DNA of 64,000 bases from DATFJT01 sp965230755 (GTDB lineage Bacteria; Bacteroidota; Bacteroidia; Chitinophagales; Saprospiraceae), in the NCBI GenBank assembly GCA_965230755.1, contig CBDDLT010000004.1, forward strand, positions 62,001 to 126,000, read 5' to 3'. Shown here in pieces: positions 1 through 8,537 of this stretch. The first letter of the stretch is position 1, and every line of letters starts with the position of its first letter. The notes beneath the pieces are model-generated. The model worked only from the letters and a program-made list of their open reading frames with translations, was not told the origin of the DNA and ran no database searches. The position numbers and the translations under genes are program-made.

Positions 1-290
1 AAAGCATTTGCTCCAACAACATGATAGAGCAAAATATCAGTAAGCGCTCCCTGGGGGTCATCCAAAAGCGCATCAACAGTTCCATCCGGTAAGAGGGAAA
101 ATGCATCATCGGTCGGTGCAAATACTGTAAATGGTCCGTCGCCATTTAATGCATCCACCAAACCAGCTGCTATCACTGCCGCTTCTAGCGTTTCATGATC
201 CGGACTATTCACTATAATATCGACTACCGTAGACTGGGCCTTGGTCATCATCGGTAGGATAAAAAATAGTAGGTAAATAAATTTTTTCAT
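1..290 (-). CDS. Fasciclin (FAS1) domain secreted protein, 3' end outside window
   Basis: Reading down from 290, the frame opens with a signal peptide (MKKFIYLLFFILPMMTKAQS) and continues into a FAS1-type domain. It shows the family's H1 box as GPFTVFAPTDDAF and then LLYHVV before leaving the window at about 97 residues. FAS1 proteins are exported adhesion proteins, and in this phylum they are usually envelope-anchored. There is no in-frame stop, so the gene simply runs off the edge. The total number of FAS1 domains and any sorting signal cannot be seen. Confidence 0.88.
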   Translation of the reverse strand, partial: MKKFIYLLFFILPMMTKAQSTVVDIIVNSPDHETLEAAVIAAGLVDALNGDGPFTVFAPTDDAFSLLPDGTVDALLDDPQGALTDILLYHVVGANA

Positions 291-508
291 CGTTTCTTGA
301 TTTTGAATTAAGAATTTGTTCACCCCTATTGTGCAGGAATTTTGGAATGGTTGCCTACGCGAAGAATAATTTTAAAAAAAATTTAAAAAAACTTTGATTT
401 GAACAGATAATGGGAGATTTCAGGATTGGGCTTTTCGACAAGATTCATCATTCGCATGAGCTCAATGTTCATTTTGAATCATAGATGTTTTTATTGGTTA
501 TTTTAATC

Positions 509-1624
509 TTAAAGAGAGTCCTTAATGGCTGATTTCTGATATACGGCGGGAGATATGTTCGTTATTTTCTTAAACCAATAATAGAATGACGTTCGAGAAT
601 TAAAGCCCACATCATATCCGATTGCTGAAACCTTCAAATTCAGATTCTCTTTTAAAACAAGCATTTTCTTTGCTTCTTCAACTCGATAAGAATTGATTAA
701 TTCTGCGAAACTTTTGTCGTGATATTTATTGAGTAACTCTGAAATATGATGCGTTGGGATCTCTGTTTCTTCAGCAAGATCAGCCAGTTTATAATCCATA
801 TTAATATAAGGCTTGTTTTCTTCTAAATGCTTCAGAATTTCCTGAATCATTTGCTCTGCATTTTCCGGGTTTAAACCAGATCTAGAATATTTATCCAATG
901 AATTTTTCCTGGTGTGATTTACTACTATCCGATTATTTACTTGCAAGTAACCAATTAGGTATATGCTGATACAGATCAAGATTGACAAGAAAAAATCCAA
1001 ATAAATGGGAACATCGAATAACTTTAAAACAAAGAAACTGATGACGGCCATTATCGAAAACACGGTAAACAAGATGATGGTATAACGTATTATTCTATAA
1101 TCTGGATACTCCGTATCCTCTCTAAGAAAATCGTATTGTTTCCTTTTAACATGGAATATCAAGGCGTAAAATGAGAATGAAAGAACGCTTAGTATTTCTA
1201 TAATACCCCAAAGCCCATCTATAGCGTATAGAACACTTTTCAAGTTCTTCTCTTGCAAAATAATTATTTTATCCGCTTCTGGCAAGACGTAGAAAGGAAG
1301 AAAATATATGGCGAGTACCAGGAATGGGATGAAGTGTAAAAAGTCTTTCGAATTCAATCTCCGAACAAAACTTTCTACGTAAAGAAAAAATAGAGGCCCC
1401 AGCAAAAGAGGTATCGGATTATACAAAAAGTTGAATCCCGCAAATCGGGACTGGAAATCATTCCAATAACCCACCCAAAACAATAAGATCACAGAGAAAA
1501 CAAAAATGAATCCTCCTAATAGAGCTTTAGATATATTTTTCGATCCTTTGTTGATTAAAACAAGGAAGCATAAGAAAAAGCCCTGAACAGCAATGAATAA
1601 AAACAATAAAGTCCAAATGGCCAT
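509..1624 (-). CDS. Membrane-anchored AraC-family transcriptional regulator
   Basis: The protein has 371 residues. Roughly residues 1-235 form about seven hydrophobic segments, starting MAIWTLLFLFIAVQGFFLCF. A short charged linker follows, and residues from about 255 to the end are an AraC/XylS double helix-turn-helix, with YKLADLAEETEIPTHHISEL and the second-helix signature IGYDVGFNSRTSFYYWFKK. This architecture is common in Bacteroidota and is thought to sense an envelope or membrane signal. It is monocistronic by spacing. The target is unknown, and no inverted repeat near it stands out. Confidence 0.9.
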   Translation of the reverse strand: MAIWTLLFLFIAVQGFFLCFLVLINKGSKNISKALLGGFIFVFSVILLFWVGYWNDFQSRFAGFNFLYNPIPLLLGPLFFLYVESFVRRLNSKDFLHFIPFLVLAIYFLPFYVLPEADKIIILQEKNLKSVLYAIDGLWGIIEILSVLSFSFYALIFHVKRKQYDFLREDTEYPDYRIIRYTIILFTVFSIMAVISFFVLKLFDVPIYLDFFLSILICISIYLIGYLQVNNRIVVNHTRKNSLDKYSRSGLNPENAEQMIQEILKHLEENKPYINMDYKLADLAEETEIPTHHISELLNKYHDKSFAELINSYRVEEAKKMLVLKENLNLKVSAIGYDVGFNSRTSFYYWFKKITNISPAVYQKSAIKDSL

Positions 1625-1782
1625 ATTCCATATTTAAGACATCATAGTAGATACTGATATTTGTGAAAATTATAGAATTCAATTTACATATTCCGGACGC
1701 TTCAAGCCAAATTTGTTCTTTGACAAAGTAGAGCATGTAATTCGACTCTATTCGATCTTTCTACTATTCAGTTCTACTCGGT

Positions 1783-3099
1783 CTATTCCGTAATTTCTAT
1801 CGCTCTTAAAATATTCGGATTAAAATTGAGGCCGTTGCTATTGGTTCCTGAATTTGGATCCACGTCGTTAACATACAAATATTTGCCATCCAAACTAAAA
1901 TCTAATCCATTGGGAAAAGAAAACTCGCTCATTAATGCAGGACCATTGACATTACCTCGAATTCCGGTTCCGGCAAAAGTTTCGACTTCACCGCTTGAAG
2001 CAGAGACTTTATAAATTGCATGCCCATTTCTACCCGTAACGTACAAATAGCCATTCCGATAAACCATATTGACACTACTATTTGTCCGTATTGATGTTAA
2101 ATTATTTACTTCACCTAAATTCGAAATAGAAAAAATCCTTCCATCTTCAAAATTGCAACAATATAGGGTGCCATTGTCATCAATGGTCAAGCCATTGGGA
2201 CAGTTGAATGATGTACTTGTCGCATAAGTCGTCACTATTCCTTCTGAGTTAATCTTTTTAATGTCATTTCCATCGCAACTTGCTACATATAGATTATTAG
2301 CGTTGTCTATGGCTATTCCAACGGGCCCTGGGATATTGGCTAAATTGCTAAGATTCCCATTCGAATCTATTTTATGGACCCTATTTCCAGAATAACTGGA
2401 CCAATACAAATTGCCATTCGAATCAAAAGCTCCACCCGTTGGCCCAAGCAATCCATCTGCAAACTCTTCATAGTTGCTGCCATCACTGGTAAATCTCAGA
2501 ATTTTTGTTCCATTTTGTGTCCCAGTGCCAAAATTCGCAATATATATAGCGCCATCCGGACCGACTAATAATCCTCCGCTTGCAGAGAATCCTGAGTTCA
2601 GATTCGAAACGATATTGGACGCTGATGGCATGGTCAAAGTCAGGGTTCTACCACTGGAAATACCACTACTGAAGTTCATGCTTGAGCTTTCAGCCACAGC
2701 CACCACAAAAATAGTATAGGACACTTCCTCAACGATGATGTCTCCGTCAACATCAGTAGCTGATGCCATTAAAGTTGTACTGATATTCGCTCCGGTTTTT
2801 TCGATCACAGAATAATTGGGCAGAGCAATAGACAATGCATTCGCTACATCAAACCCTGCTGAGTTGTTGGATTTCACCACATAGACTCTATATTCCAATA
2901 CTTCAGACTCATCACTGATTTTGTTAAAACTTATTCCAATATCTGACCCATTTCCATTTTCGGCAATATCAGTGACTACCAGATTTGATATAATCAACGC
3001 TATGGGTTCACGCGAGTCGGCATTGTCGTCATTCCCACATGCAAACAATAAAGTAATTAGTAAGAAAGTCATTGCCGGAACAGAAGAGATAAGTTTCAT
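1783..3099 (-). CDS. NHL/SMP-30-like beta-propeller lipoprotein
   Basis: The protein has 438 residues with a lipoprotein signal ending LLFACGND (Cys near residue 21). Residues of about 30-160 look like a fibronectin III-like beta sandwich (EYRVYVV, YTIFVVAVAES). The remainder is an NHL/SMP-30-type propeller with repeated blades such as GGLLVGPDGAIYIANFG, GLTIDDNGTLYCCNF and FPNGLDFSLDGKYLYVNDV. Such proteins are exported and bind ligands, or less often have lactonase activity. No catalytic metal site can be assigned here, so only the fold is claimed. It lies alone, with a 246-base gap on its upstream side. Confidence 0.8.
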   Translation of the reverse strand: MKLISSVPAMTFLLITLLFACGNDDNADSREPIALIISNLVVTDIAENGNGSDIGISFNKISDESEVLEYRVYVVKSNNSAGFDVANALSIALPNYSVIEKTGANISTTLMASATDVDGDIIVEEVSYTIFVVAVAESSSMNFSSGISSGRTLTLTMPSASNIVSNLNSGFSASGGLLVGPDGAIYIANFGTGTQNGTKILRFTSDGSNYEEFADGLLGPTGGAFDSNGNLYWSSYSGNRVHKIDSNGNLSNLANIPGPVGIAIDNANNLYVASCDGNDIKKINSEGIVTTYATSTSFNCPNGLTIDDNGTLYCCNFEDGRIFSISNLGEVNNLTSIRTNSSVNMVYRNGYLYVTGRNGHAIYKVSASSGEVETFAGTGIRGNVNGPALMSEFSFPNGLDFSLDGKYLYVNDVDPNSGTNSNGLNFNPNILRAIEITE

Positions 3100-3345
3100 C
3101 GTATTTTGTTTTTTGGGTAAATATATTCCGGAAGGCTTTTTTTTGACTCATTTCATAAGTCCAATAGGTCCGAGATAATTATCCTGAAAAACTTCATCAC
3201 TGGAAGACCTCTGTTATGCCTCAGAAAAGGAAACAATGCCAATTATAAATAATAGTTGCACTCCACATAAATCAGTATTACTTAAGCTTAGTATCGAACG
3301 GAGTAAACCATGATTTACCTCTGACATTGCATCCCTGCCTAGGAT

Positions 3346-4659
3346 TTAATCAATATTGTTTATTGAACTAGTGTCCTCCTCGACTGGGTTCACTGTTCCA
3401 TACCAATCGATACTTCTAGTCAAAAACATCACTAAGGTCAGCGCGATAAATATTCCTATTGATCCGGCCAGCAAGGCGTAATCTTCCAATTTCAAAATGA
3501 TAAAGATGAAGCCAAACAGTACTACCAAACTTCCGACCAGAACGCTTATAAACTTCCTATTATGGGTTACGAAGTACATATACCAACTCATAATAGTGGT
3601 ACACGCCAAAGCTGCTCCAAAATATGCCCTTGTAAATCCAACTACTTCGCTTAGGGACAGCAAGAGTAAAAAGAATACAACAATAGCTGCTCCAAAAATC
3701 AAGTAATTCATCGGATGAATTTTGAGCTTTTGCAATATTTCCACAAAGAAGACTACGAGAATAATTCCAGCAATAAATAACAAAGCGTATTTGGATGCAC
3801 GATGGTTGAGGGCATACCCGTCTGTGGGATCCAGCAATTGAACCCCGTACCAATCGCCATGTGGAAATTCAGACTTGTACTTTACGTGATGAGGGATGGA
3901 CTTGTTGAATCCAATGATTTCCCAAGTAGCCTTAAATTCTTCGCTGGTCACTTCCGTCGAACTGCTGGCAAATTGACCGATCAAGCTTGGAGAATGCCAT
4001 TGACCGGATATTGCTGCCTTGCTTGCTTGTCCGGATGGTTCCAGCATGAACATGTCGGTCCCTCTAATGCTCAAACTTATTTCTGATTCGAATTCTTCTA
4101 TTTCGGTCAGATCGACAATTTCTGAAATGAACTCGTTTCGAGAATCATTCTGCCCGCGGTCCAAGGGTAAATTCTTCCCATCGAATAGAATCTGGGGATA
4201 ATTGCTCAGGCCCACCTTATCTTCGACGTAAAAAACCAATCTTGCTTGATCCCAAAAAAGCGTTTCATTCTCCTGCAGATGCACTCCTTCTTTGAAATCT
4301 TCGAACTCAAAATCAAATTGTAGCTCGGACTCGTAGAGCTTAATTTCGAAAAGAGAACGTTTTTTGAATCTTGGAGTAATATTGACTTGAGCATTGAATT
4401 GATCAGGGCTAAAATAAGCAAAACTGACTCTCTCCTTTTCAACTTGGTTATCGATGTAGGTACTTTTTAATGGGACTTTGATCCTAAGGCCTGAAATTCT
4501 CTGAACTTGACCCCAAGTTTTGGAGATGTCTTGCTCGACCTGGGTTTTCGTGCCTTGCCTTTCATAAACAAGAAGGGAAACGCGGTGTGCTCCGATAAAC
4601 AAGAGGATCATAATAACGGTGATCATCATCACTTTGGTTAACAACTGATTCTTGAACAT
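3346..4659 (-). CDS. creD: CreD-family inner membrane protein
   Basis: The product is about 437 residues when started at the ATG at 4659 (MFKNQLLTKVMMITVIMILL). An earlier in-frame start at 4704 would put the operator at 4673-4694 inside the gene, so 4659 is preferred. An N-terminal membrane anchor is followed by a large periplasmic domain and then about five C-terminal membrane helices. Residues such as GDWYGVQLLDPTDGYALNHRASKYALLFI are in the place where CreD proteins enter the membrane. CreD belongs to the cell-envelope/beta-lactam stress regulon in Proteobacteria. In Bacteroidota it is typically paired with a small winged-helix regulator, as here. The biochemical role is unknown. Confidence 0.88.
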   Translation of the reverse strand: MFKNQLLTKVMMITVIMILLFIGAHRVSLLVYERQGTKTQVEQDISKTWGQVQRISGLRIKVPLKSTYIDNQVEKERVSFAYFSPDQFNAQVNITPRFKKRSLFEIKLYESELQFDFEFEDFKEGVHLQENETLFWDQARLVFYVEDKVGLSNYPQILFDGKNLPLDRGQNDSRNEFISEIVDLTEIEEFESEISLSIRGTDMFMLEPSGQASKAAISGQWHSPSLIGQFASSSTEVTSEEFKATWEIIGFNKSIPHHVKYKSEFPHGDWYGVQLLDPTDGYALNHRASKYALLFIAGIILVVFFVEILQKLKIHPMNYLIFGAAIVVFFLLLLSLSEVVGFTRAYFGAALACTTIMSWYMYFVTHNRKFISVLVGSLVVLFGFIFIILKLEDYALLAGSIGIFIALTLVMFLTRSIDWYGTVNPVEEDTSSINNID

Positions 4660-4672
4660 AATTACTAATTTT

Positions 4673-4694
4673 AAAGTACTTTGTTTTTTAAAGT
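4673..4694 (-). promoter_or_regulatory. Putative operator upstream of creD
   Basis: On the minus strand the site reads ACTTTA-N5-CAAAGT followed by ACTTT. It matches the site at 5600-5621 at 20 of 22 positions. The core is an inverted repeat (ACTTTR/CAAAGT) that runs into a perfect 10-base palindrome (AAAGTACTTT, 4673-4682). It lies in the 51-base gap between the regulator stop and the creD start. It probably binds the winged-helix protein encoded at 4711-5001, an inference from position and repetition. Confidence 0.65.
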
Positions 4695-4710
4695 AAGTGA
4701 ACAAAAAAAT

Positions 4711-5001
4711 TTATATATCTAACATCTTCTTCAATGCCTGAACATGTTTTTCGAATTCTTTTTTTCCCAGATCAGTCAATCTATAACTGGTATTGGGCTT
4801 GTTCTTGATGAATTTTTTTTCACTCAACACATATCCCAGATCTTCTAATTTTCGAATATGGGTCGAAAGATTACCATCGGTTGCACCAAGTTCTTTCTTG
4901 ATCTCATTAAAGTCAAGAAATCGCTCCACACTGAGCAAGGTCACAACCCCAAGTCGAATCCTATTCTCGAAAGCCTTATTTAATTGATGGATTTCTTTCA
5001 T
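4711..5001 (-). CDS. Small winged-helix transcriptional regulator
   Basis: The protein has 96 residues and is almost entirely one winged helix. It starts MKEIHQLNKAFENRIRLGVV, and the recognition region is FNEIKKELGATDGNLSTHIRKLEDLGYV, quoted here only as the stretch of residues 31-58. It ends with a short helix that may dimerise. It belongs to the DUF/HTH_27 type of PadR/MarR-like repressors that are encoded next to creD in Bacteroidota. Its start overlaps the stop of the upstream membrane-protein gene by four bases (ATGA), so the two are translationally coupled. It is the likely ligand of the paired operators at 5600-5621 and 4673-4694. Confidence 0.88.
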   Translation of the reverse strand: MKEIHQLNKAFENRIRLGVVTLLSVERFLDFNEIKKELGATDGNLSTHIRKLEDLGYVLSEKKFIKNKPNTSYRLTDLGKKEFEKHVQALKKMLDI

Positions 5002-5597
5002 GGAGTTTGACTTTTCAGGTGCAGAACACCGTAAATGATATGAAACACTCCAAAGCCCAAGGCCCAGATAGGCAAACTATAAGAGGGGAAAACAAAGGCT
5101 ATCAAACCTAATAAAATACATCCTATGCCAAGATATCGAACACTGGAAAAAGTATGATATGCTGCGACAAAACAACTAATTCCGTAAAAAGTCAGCGTTA
5201 TGGCTGGCGCCAAGATATTGAAAGGGTATCCTTTATATAGCATAATAATGGCCAAAATTCCCCCAATCAAGAGCATCAAGCCTGCGTTTAGAATCAGTGC
5301 CTTAGAGGCATGTGTCCATATGGAAAGATTTTGCTTTTGCGCACTTCGATAGCTCAGCAAGAAAGCTGCCGAAACAGAAAGCACCAAAATTATTCCTGCC
5401 ACTACAACGATCTCTACTATTAATCCATCCCAATCCTCGGAACCTGATCGAAACTGTTTCTTTAAGTAATATCCATATAAGGCCCCCAACAAAGCCAATG
5501 TTCCGGCTATAATACCGGACCAGCCACTGATTCCTACAAAATAAGTTCTCCGTTGAATCAATCGCTGTATTTCCGAAATCTGATCTTTGTAGTCCAT
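4998..5597 (-). CDS. Six-helix membrane protein of the creD operon
   Basis: The product is about 199 residues from the ATG at 5597 (MDYKDQISEIQRLIQRRTYF). The upstream in-frame start at 5618 would place the operator within the coding sequence. A cytoplasmic amphipathic N-terminus is followed by about six hydrophobic segments (for example WSGIIAGTLALLGALYGYYL, and IWALGFGVFHIIYGVLHL at the end). No enzymatic motif is visible. It is the first gene of the operon with the winged-helix regulator and creD. Proteins of this type commonly sit in this operon in the phylum, with no known function. Confidence 0.8.
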   Translation of the reverse strand: MDYKDQISEIQRLIQRRTYFVGISGWSGIIAGTLALLGALYGYYLKKQFRSGSEDWDGLIVEIVVVAGIILVLSVSAAFLLSYRSAQKQNLSIWTHASKALILNAGLMLLIGGILAIIMLYKGYPFNILAPAITLTFYGISCFVAAYHTFSSVRYLGIGCILLGLIAFVFPSYSLPIWALGFGVFHIIYGVLHLKSQTP

Positions 5598-5599
5598 AT

Positions 5600-5621
5600 A
5601 AAGTACTTTGTATTTCAAAGT
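5600..5621 (-). promoter_or_regulatory. Putative operator overlapping the promoter of the creD operon
   Basis: On the minus strand it reads ACTTTG-N5-CAAAGT, a perfect 6-base inverted repeat, followed by ACTTT. The last part forms the palindrome AAAGTACTTT (5600-5609). A -7-like element TAACTTTG (5623-5616) overlaps it, so a bound protein would block initiation. The match to the creD-proximal copy supports autoregulation by the operon's own winged-helix protein. Confidence 0.68.
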
Positions 5622-5709
5622 TATAACATTTGGAGGAATTTTTTATTGTTTACGCCTCAAGAAGTTTATATAAATCAGCTCCCTTAGCTACTTTTCTCCG
5701 ACACCAAAC

Positions 5710-7251
5710 CTACCTGAAGTGTTCTTTCCCAAAATTGTCTAACCATCCCTTCCGGCCATCAATCATTTCAAATTCCGCAAAGTGAAAATTGAATTTTCCT
5801 AATTTTTTGTAACGGGCTTTAGGGTTCTGCGGATAATAACCGAAGAGGCCGTTTTCCTGAAACTTAATGGGATGATTATACCCAAAAGATTCAAAATCAC
5901 CATCAAACTTTAAGTCCACCCTTATCTCATCCTTCAATTCCTCAATCAAATTATTAAGGCTATCTATATTTTTATTTACTCCAATCCCCCAATCCCTTTC
6001 GAGAATTAGCTCTCTTTCCAGACTGTCTCTTTTGTTCGAAATAGCGACCAAGCGCTTTTTATTTTCTTCATTAATGATATAGTAATTGTAAGGAAAACGA
6101 AAAACAGCGTAAATATCTGAATACTCATCAAACTCATTGTAGGTAGCATTATTTAGATATTGGATTGATTGTATAGGATCATAATTGACCAGATGTATTG
6201 AATCTCTACAAGTTCTTGCTCCCCAATATCCCGTTTCGTATGACTCAAAAAAGCCCTCTTCCGTTTTATCTATTATTCTCTGGGTCGAACTAATGGTACC
6301 ACACCATGCCCAAGCGGGTTTAGGAAAAGTATCATACATAATACCATCTTTATCCAACCAGTAAATCTTATTAGATTTTATAAATTGAACCAAACCTTTG
6401 AAATCATGTGCTATCTGAGCATTCTTTATAATGCGTTTTTGAGCAGAATTATCAAATACAACTGACCCATCATCATCATCACAAATAATATGTCTTCTAC
6501 CAAAAAATATTTCATTGAACGGCTGATCGATTATCCTTTCTTGAAATAGTTTATCATATAACCATTTCTTGCCATTTTCATCTTTGATCCTGAAAAAATC
6601 TTTAGAGGGAAATGATTTCACAAGACCCAGTGAATCAGCGGATCTGCCGGCCTCAACATATCTTGATCCTTTGAATAAAATCACATCCCCATTTTTATTG
6701 GGAATAATAAATCCTCTAATTCTGGGATCAACATATTCTCTTGGACCATCATTGTCAATCAGACATACGATAAGATATTTACCATTGATTCTTAGATATA
6801 CATAATCTAGAAAATATGCGTTTTTAGCTCTCCATTTTTTGCTATAGTTATCGAACTCAAGATTGAAATGGACGAAGAAATTAGAATCCAAATACTGTAG
6901 ATGAGATGTATAGTTTTCATTATGTCTTTGTCCTTTACGCCTATACTTCTTATCACTTAACCAGTTATTGAGTCTTTCAGGCTTACTAAACTTCTTTATC
7001 TCATTCCATTCCATAGTTCTTTTGCCGTACTCAGGATACATATCTGCATAGCAACTCTGAATCAAATCATAATCAAAATCCCGATATTGGACGATATGCA
7101 TTTCACATACATAGGTTTCTTCTTCTCCGTGATTAAGAAATTTAATATTATCTGACGAAAGAGATATTTCATCTATTTCAATGTCAATGATGGTCTGAGC
7201 ATAACCCATTGAAAAAATGATACAGGATAAAATCAGATAAATAAGCCTCAT
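5710..7251 (-). CDS. Secreted protein with WG-like repeats, function unknown
   Basis: The protein has 513 residues with an N-terminal signal peptide (MRLIYLILSCIIFSMGYAQT). Several segments have the WG-repeat rhythm of a G-K/L-W/F-G-Y/L-Y core followed by a beta strand. Examples are NGKKWLYDKLFQERIIDQPF near residues 220-240, NGLFGYYPQNP near 465, and DGRKGWLDNFGKEHF at the very end. There is a short run DDDDG and a coiled-coil-like stretch (LVAISNKRDSLERELILERD). I do not recognise the whole-protein family. It stands alone, and codon use resembles its neighbours. Confidence 0.7.
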   Translation of the reverse strand: MRLIYLILSCIIFSMGYAQTIIDIEIDEISLSSDNIKFLNHGEEETYVCEMHIVQYRDFDYDLIQSCYADMYPEYGKRTMEWNEIKKFSKPERLNNWLSDKKYRRKGQRHNENYTSHLQYLDSNFFVHFNLEFDNYSKKWRAKNAYFLDYVYLRINGKYLIVCLIDNDGPREYVDPRIRGFIIPNKNGDVILFKGSRYVEAGRSADSLGLVKSFPSKDFFRIKDENGKKWLYDKLFQERIIDQPFNEIFFGRRHIICDDDDGSVVFDNSAQKRIIKNAQIAHDFKGLVQFIKSNKIYWLDKDGIMYDTFPKPAWAWCGTISSTQRIIDKTEEGFFESYETGYWGARTCRDSIHLVNYDPIQSIQYLNNATYNEFDEYSDIYAVFRFPYNYYIINEENKKRLVAISNKRDSLERELILERDWGIGVNKNIDSLNNLIEELKDEIRVDLKFDGDFESFGYNHPIKFQENGLFGYYPQNPKARYKKLGKFNFHFAEFEMIDGRKGWLDNFGKEHFR

Positions 7252-7701
7252 GTTTAAGTGGTTTACAATCTAACCAATAATAATTCAACTTTATTACATT
7301 CATGCTTGGGAACACCCTTTTCTTCAACCAATAGTATAGCATCTCTCTTCATATCACTCGGCTTAGAAAGTCTCTTTTAGATTCCCGAAAGCAATACGAT
7401 CACAAAAGACCAGATTTTGAGACAATTCCGCGAATGCAAGTGAATTAAGTGCAAATATGCCCTCTAATACCCTAAATTGTCATTCTAACAAGACTTGCAT
7501 ACGGTATAGTATTATAAATACATCTTCTAAAACATCTAGCCCCTTGATTCATTTCAAAACGATATTCTTCAAAGATTTAGATCTGTCACTTCATTTCAAT
7601 CAATATCAGTTGTGACCAGCTAATCATCCACGAATTTTGAAAGTATTCCGAGCCGTGACAAGCCCTTAGAGCAACTCAATACTTGTAGCTATTGAATTTT
7701 G
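7252..7701. other. Gene-free stretch before the tRNA-derived repeats
   Basis: About 450 bases without a credible reading frame on either strand. It contains the upstream region of the minus-strand WG-repeat-like gene. I see no convincing hairpin with a T-run, tRNA or ncRNA signature in it. The following 160 bases are the repeats described separately. Confidence 0.6.
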
Positions 7702-7880
7702 ATTTTAGCACACGGAGCCAGTGTCTCCTCAACCGCGTTCGGAGTAAACTTCTCCTCCCGCAACAAGATTATTATTGGAAATTTTAGTGCCCGGAGCGGG
7801 TGTCTCCTCAACCATGTTCGGAGTAAACTTCTCCTCCCGCATCAAGATTATTATTAGGAAAAATTAGTGCCCGGAGCGGG
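7702..7880 (-). repeat. Two ~80-bp tandem repeats derived from the 3' end of tRNA-Leu
   Basis: Unit 1 (7702-7780) and unit 2 (7781-7860) are close to 90% identical, differing by about nine substitutions and one base of length. The first 20 bases of a third copy (7861-7880) are the true 3' end of tRNA-Leu. On the minus strand each unit contains CATGGTTGAGG, or a variant, as in the tRNA anticodon arm. In unit 2 this is followed after a few bases by CCCGCTCCGGGCA, exactly the tRNA's distal T-stem and acceptor strand. The GCGGG/CCCGC pair that forms the T stem is kept in unit 2, with a longer insert carrying a small GGAG/CTCC hairpin. Unit 1 is more degenerate (ACGGAGCCAG). Confidence 0.85.
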
Positions 7881-7951
7881 AGTCGAACCCGCACGTCCAT
7901 TCGAACACATGGCCCTCAACCATGCCTGTCTACCAATTTCAGCACCCGGGC
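7868..7951 (-). tRNA. tRNA-Leu(GAG)
   Basis: The 84-nt gene folds as a class II tRNA. The acceptor is GCCCGGG paired with TCCGGGC (one G-U), and the D-loop contains TTGGTAGACAGG. The anticodon stem CATGG/CCATG encloses the loop TTGAGGG, giving anticodon GAG. A long variable arm follows, and the T arm is GCGGG-TTCGACT-CCCGC. The discriminator is A and CCA is not encoded, as is usual in Bacteroidota. A consensus -7 element lies 18 bases upstream. It reads leucine CUC/CUU codons. Confidence 0.96.
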
Positions 7952-7968
7952 TTAAGAGATTGGAAACG

Positions 7969-7976
7969 CAAATATA
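7969..7976 (-). promoter_or_regulatory. Promoter -7 element for tRNA-Leu
   Basis: On the minus strand the sequence is TATATTTG, a perfect match to the Bacteroidota TAnnTTTG element. It is placed so that transcription would begin a few bases before the tRNA 5' end. A -33 box is weak (TTCG). Confidence 0.65.
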
Positions 7977-8074
7977 AGGAATAATATAGCATGCGAAGAC
8001 CGGAAATCCTCATAAATATTATAGAAATAGCCAAATATCAACTAATATTGTAATTAGTAAAAATACGTAAGGCC

Positions 8075-8515
8075 ATGTTTGTCAAATCTTTAACGGGTTT
8101 GGGGATGATGCTATGTTGTATCATGCTCACTGCCCAAGTTCCGGAGGTGGAACTCGTCAGCTCTACTTTTAACGATCCTTTTATGCCCAGCAGATATTAT
8201 AGGGCAAAAACGATCGACAATCCCACCCATCAATTAAGATCTGAAAAAAGATTGGATTCTGACTTCAAGGGCCAATTTATTAGCCTAGTCAGATCAAAGG
8301 ATAGAATGCTATATCACCCCATTTTTGCCCAATTCGGAAACATTGAAATTTTCATTGATAAGGAGATTATACACTACGGCGTTCCGGTACAATTCGATCA
8401 TCAAGAAAAATTACAGAAGTTTCTAAGCAATATCATCACGCCCAGAACAGACAGCTATCAAGTGATTTACTTTAGGAATGGACGCAAGGTCAAGGCCTCG
8501 AGGACTTTTTTCTAG
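8075..8515 (+). CDS. Small exported protein, function unknown
   Basis: The protein has 146 residues with a signal peptide (MFVKSLTGLGMMLCCIMLTAQ). The mature part is rich in beta-forming residues and basic near the C-terminus (YFRNGRKVKASRTFF). No cysteine pair or enzyme motif is seen after cleavage, and no family is recognised. It is the only plus-strand gene in this part of the window and converges with the T9SS protein gene at 8538, leaving 22 bases between stops. The length, an ATG start and coding-like composition make it a likely real gene. Confidence 0.65.
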   Translation: MFVKSLTGLGMMLCCIMLTAQVPEVELVSSTFNDPFMPSRYYRAKTIDNPTHQLRSEKRLDSDFKGQFISLVRSKDRMLYHPIFAQFGNIEIFIDKEIIHYGVPVQFDHQEKLQKFLSNIITPRTDSYQVIYFRNGRKVKASRTFF

Positions 8516-8537
8516 CCTAGTATAACAGACGCTTGTT

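Noticed and set aside
7702..7860. Possible CRISPR or attachment site from two tandem units
   Set aside because: Only two units are present, no spacers differ, and no cas or integrase gene is near. Kept as a tRNA-derived repeat.
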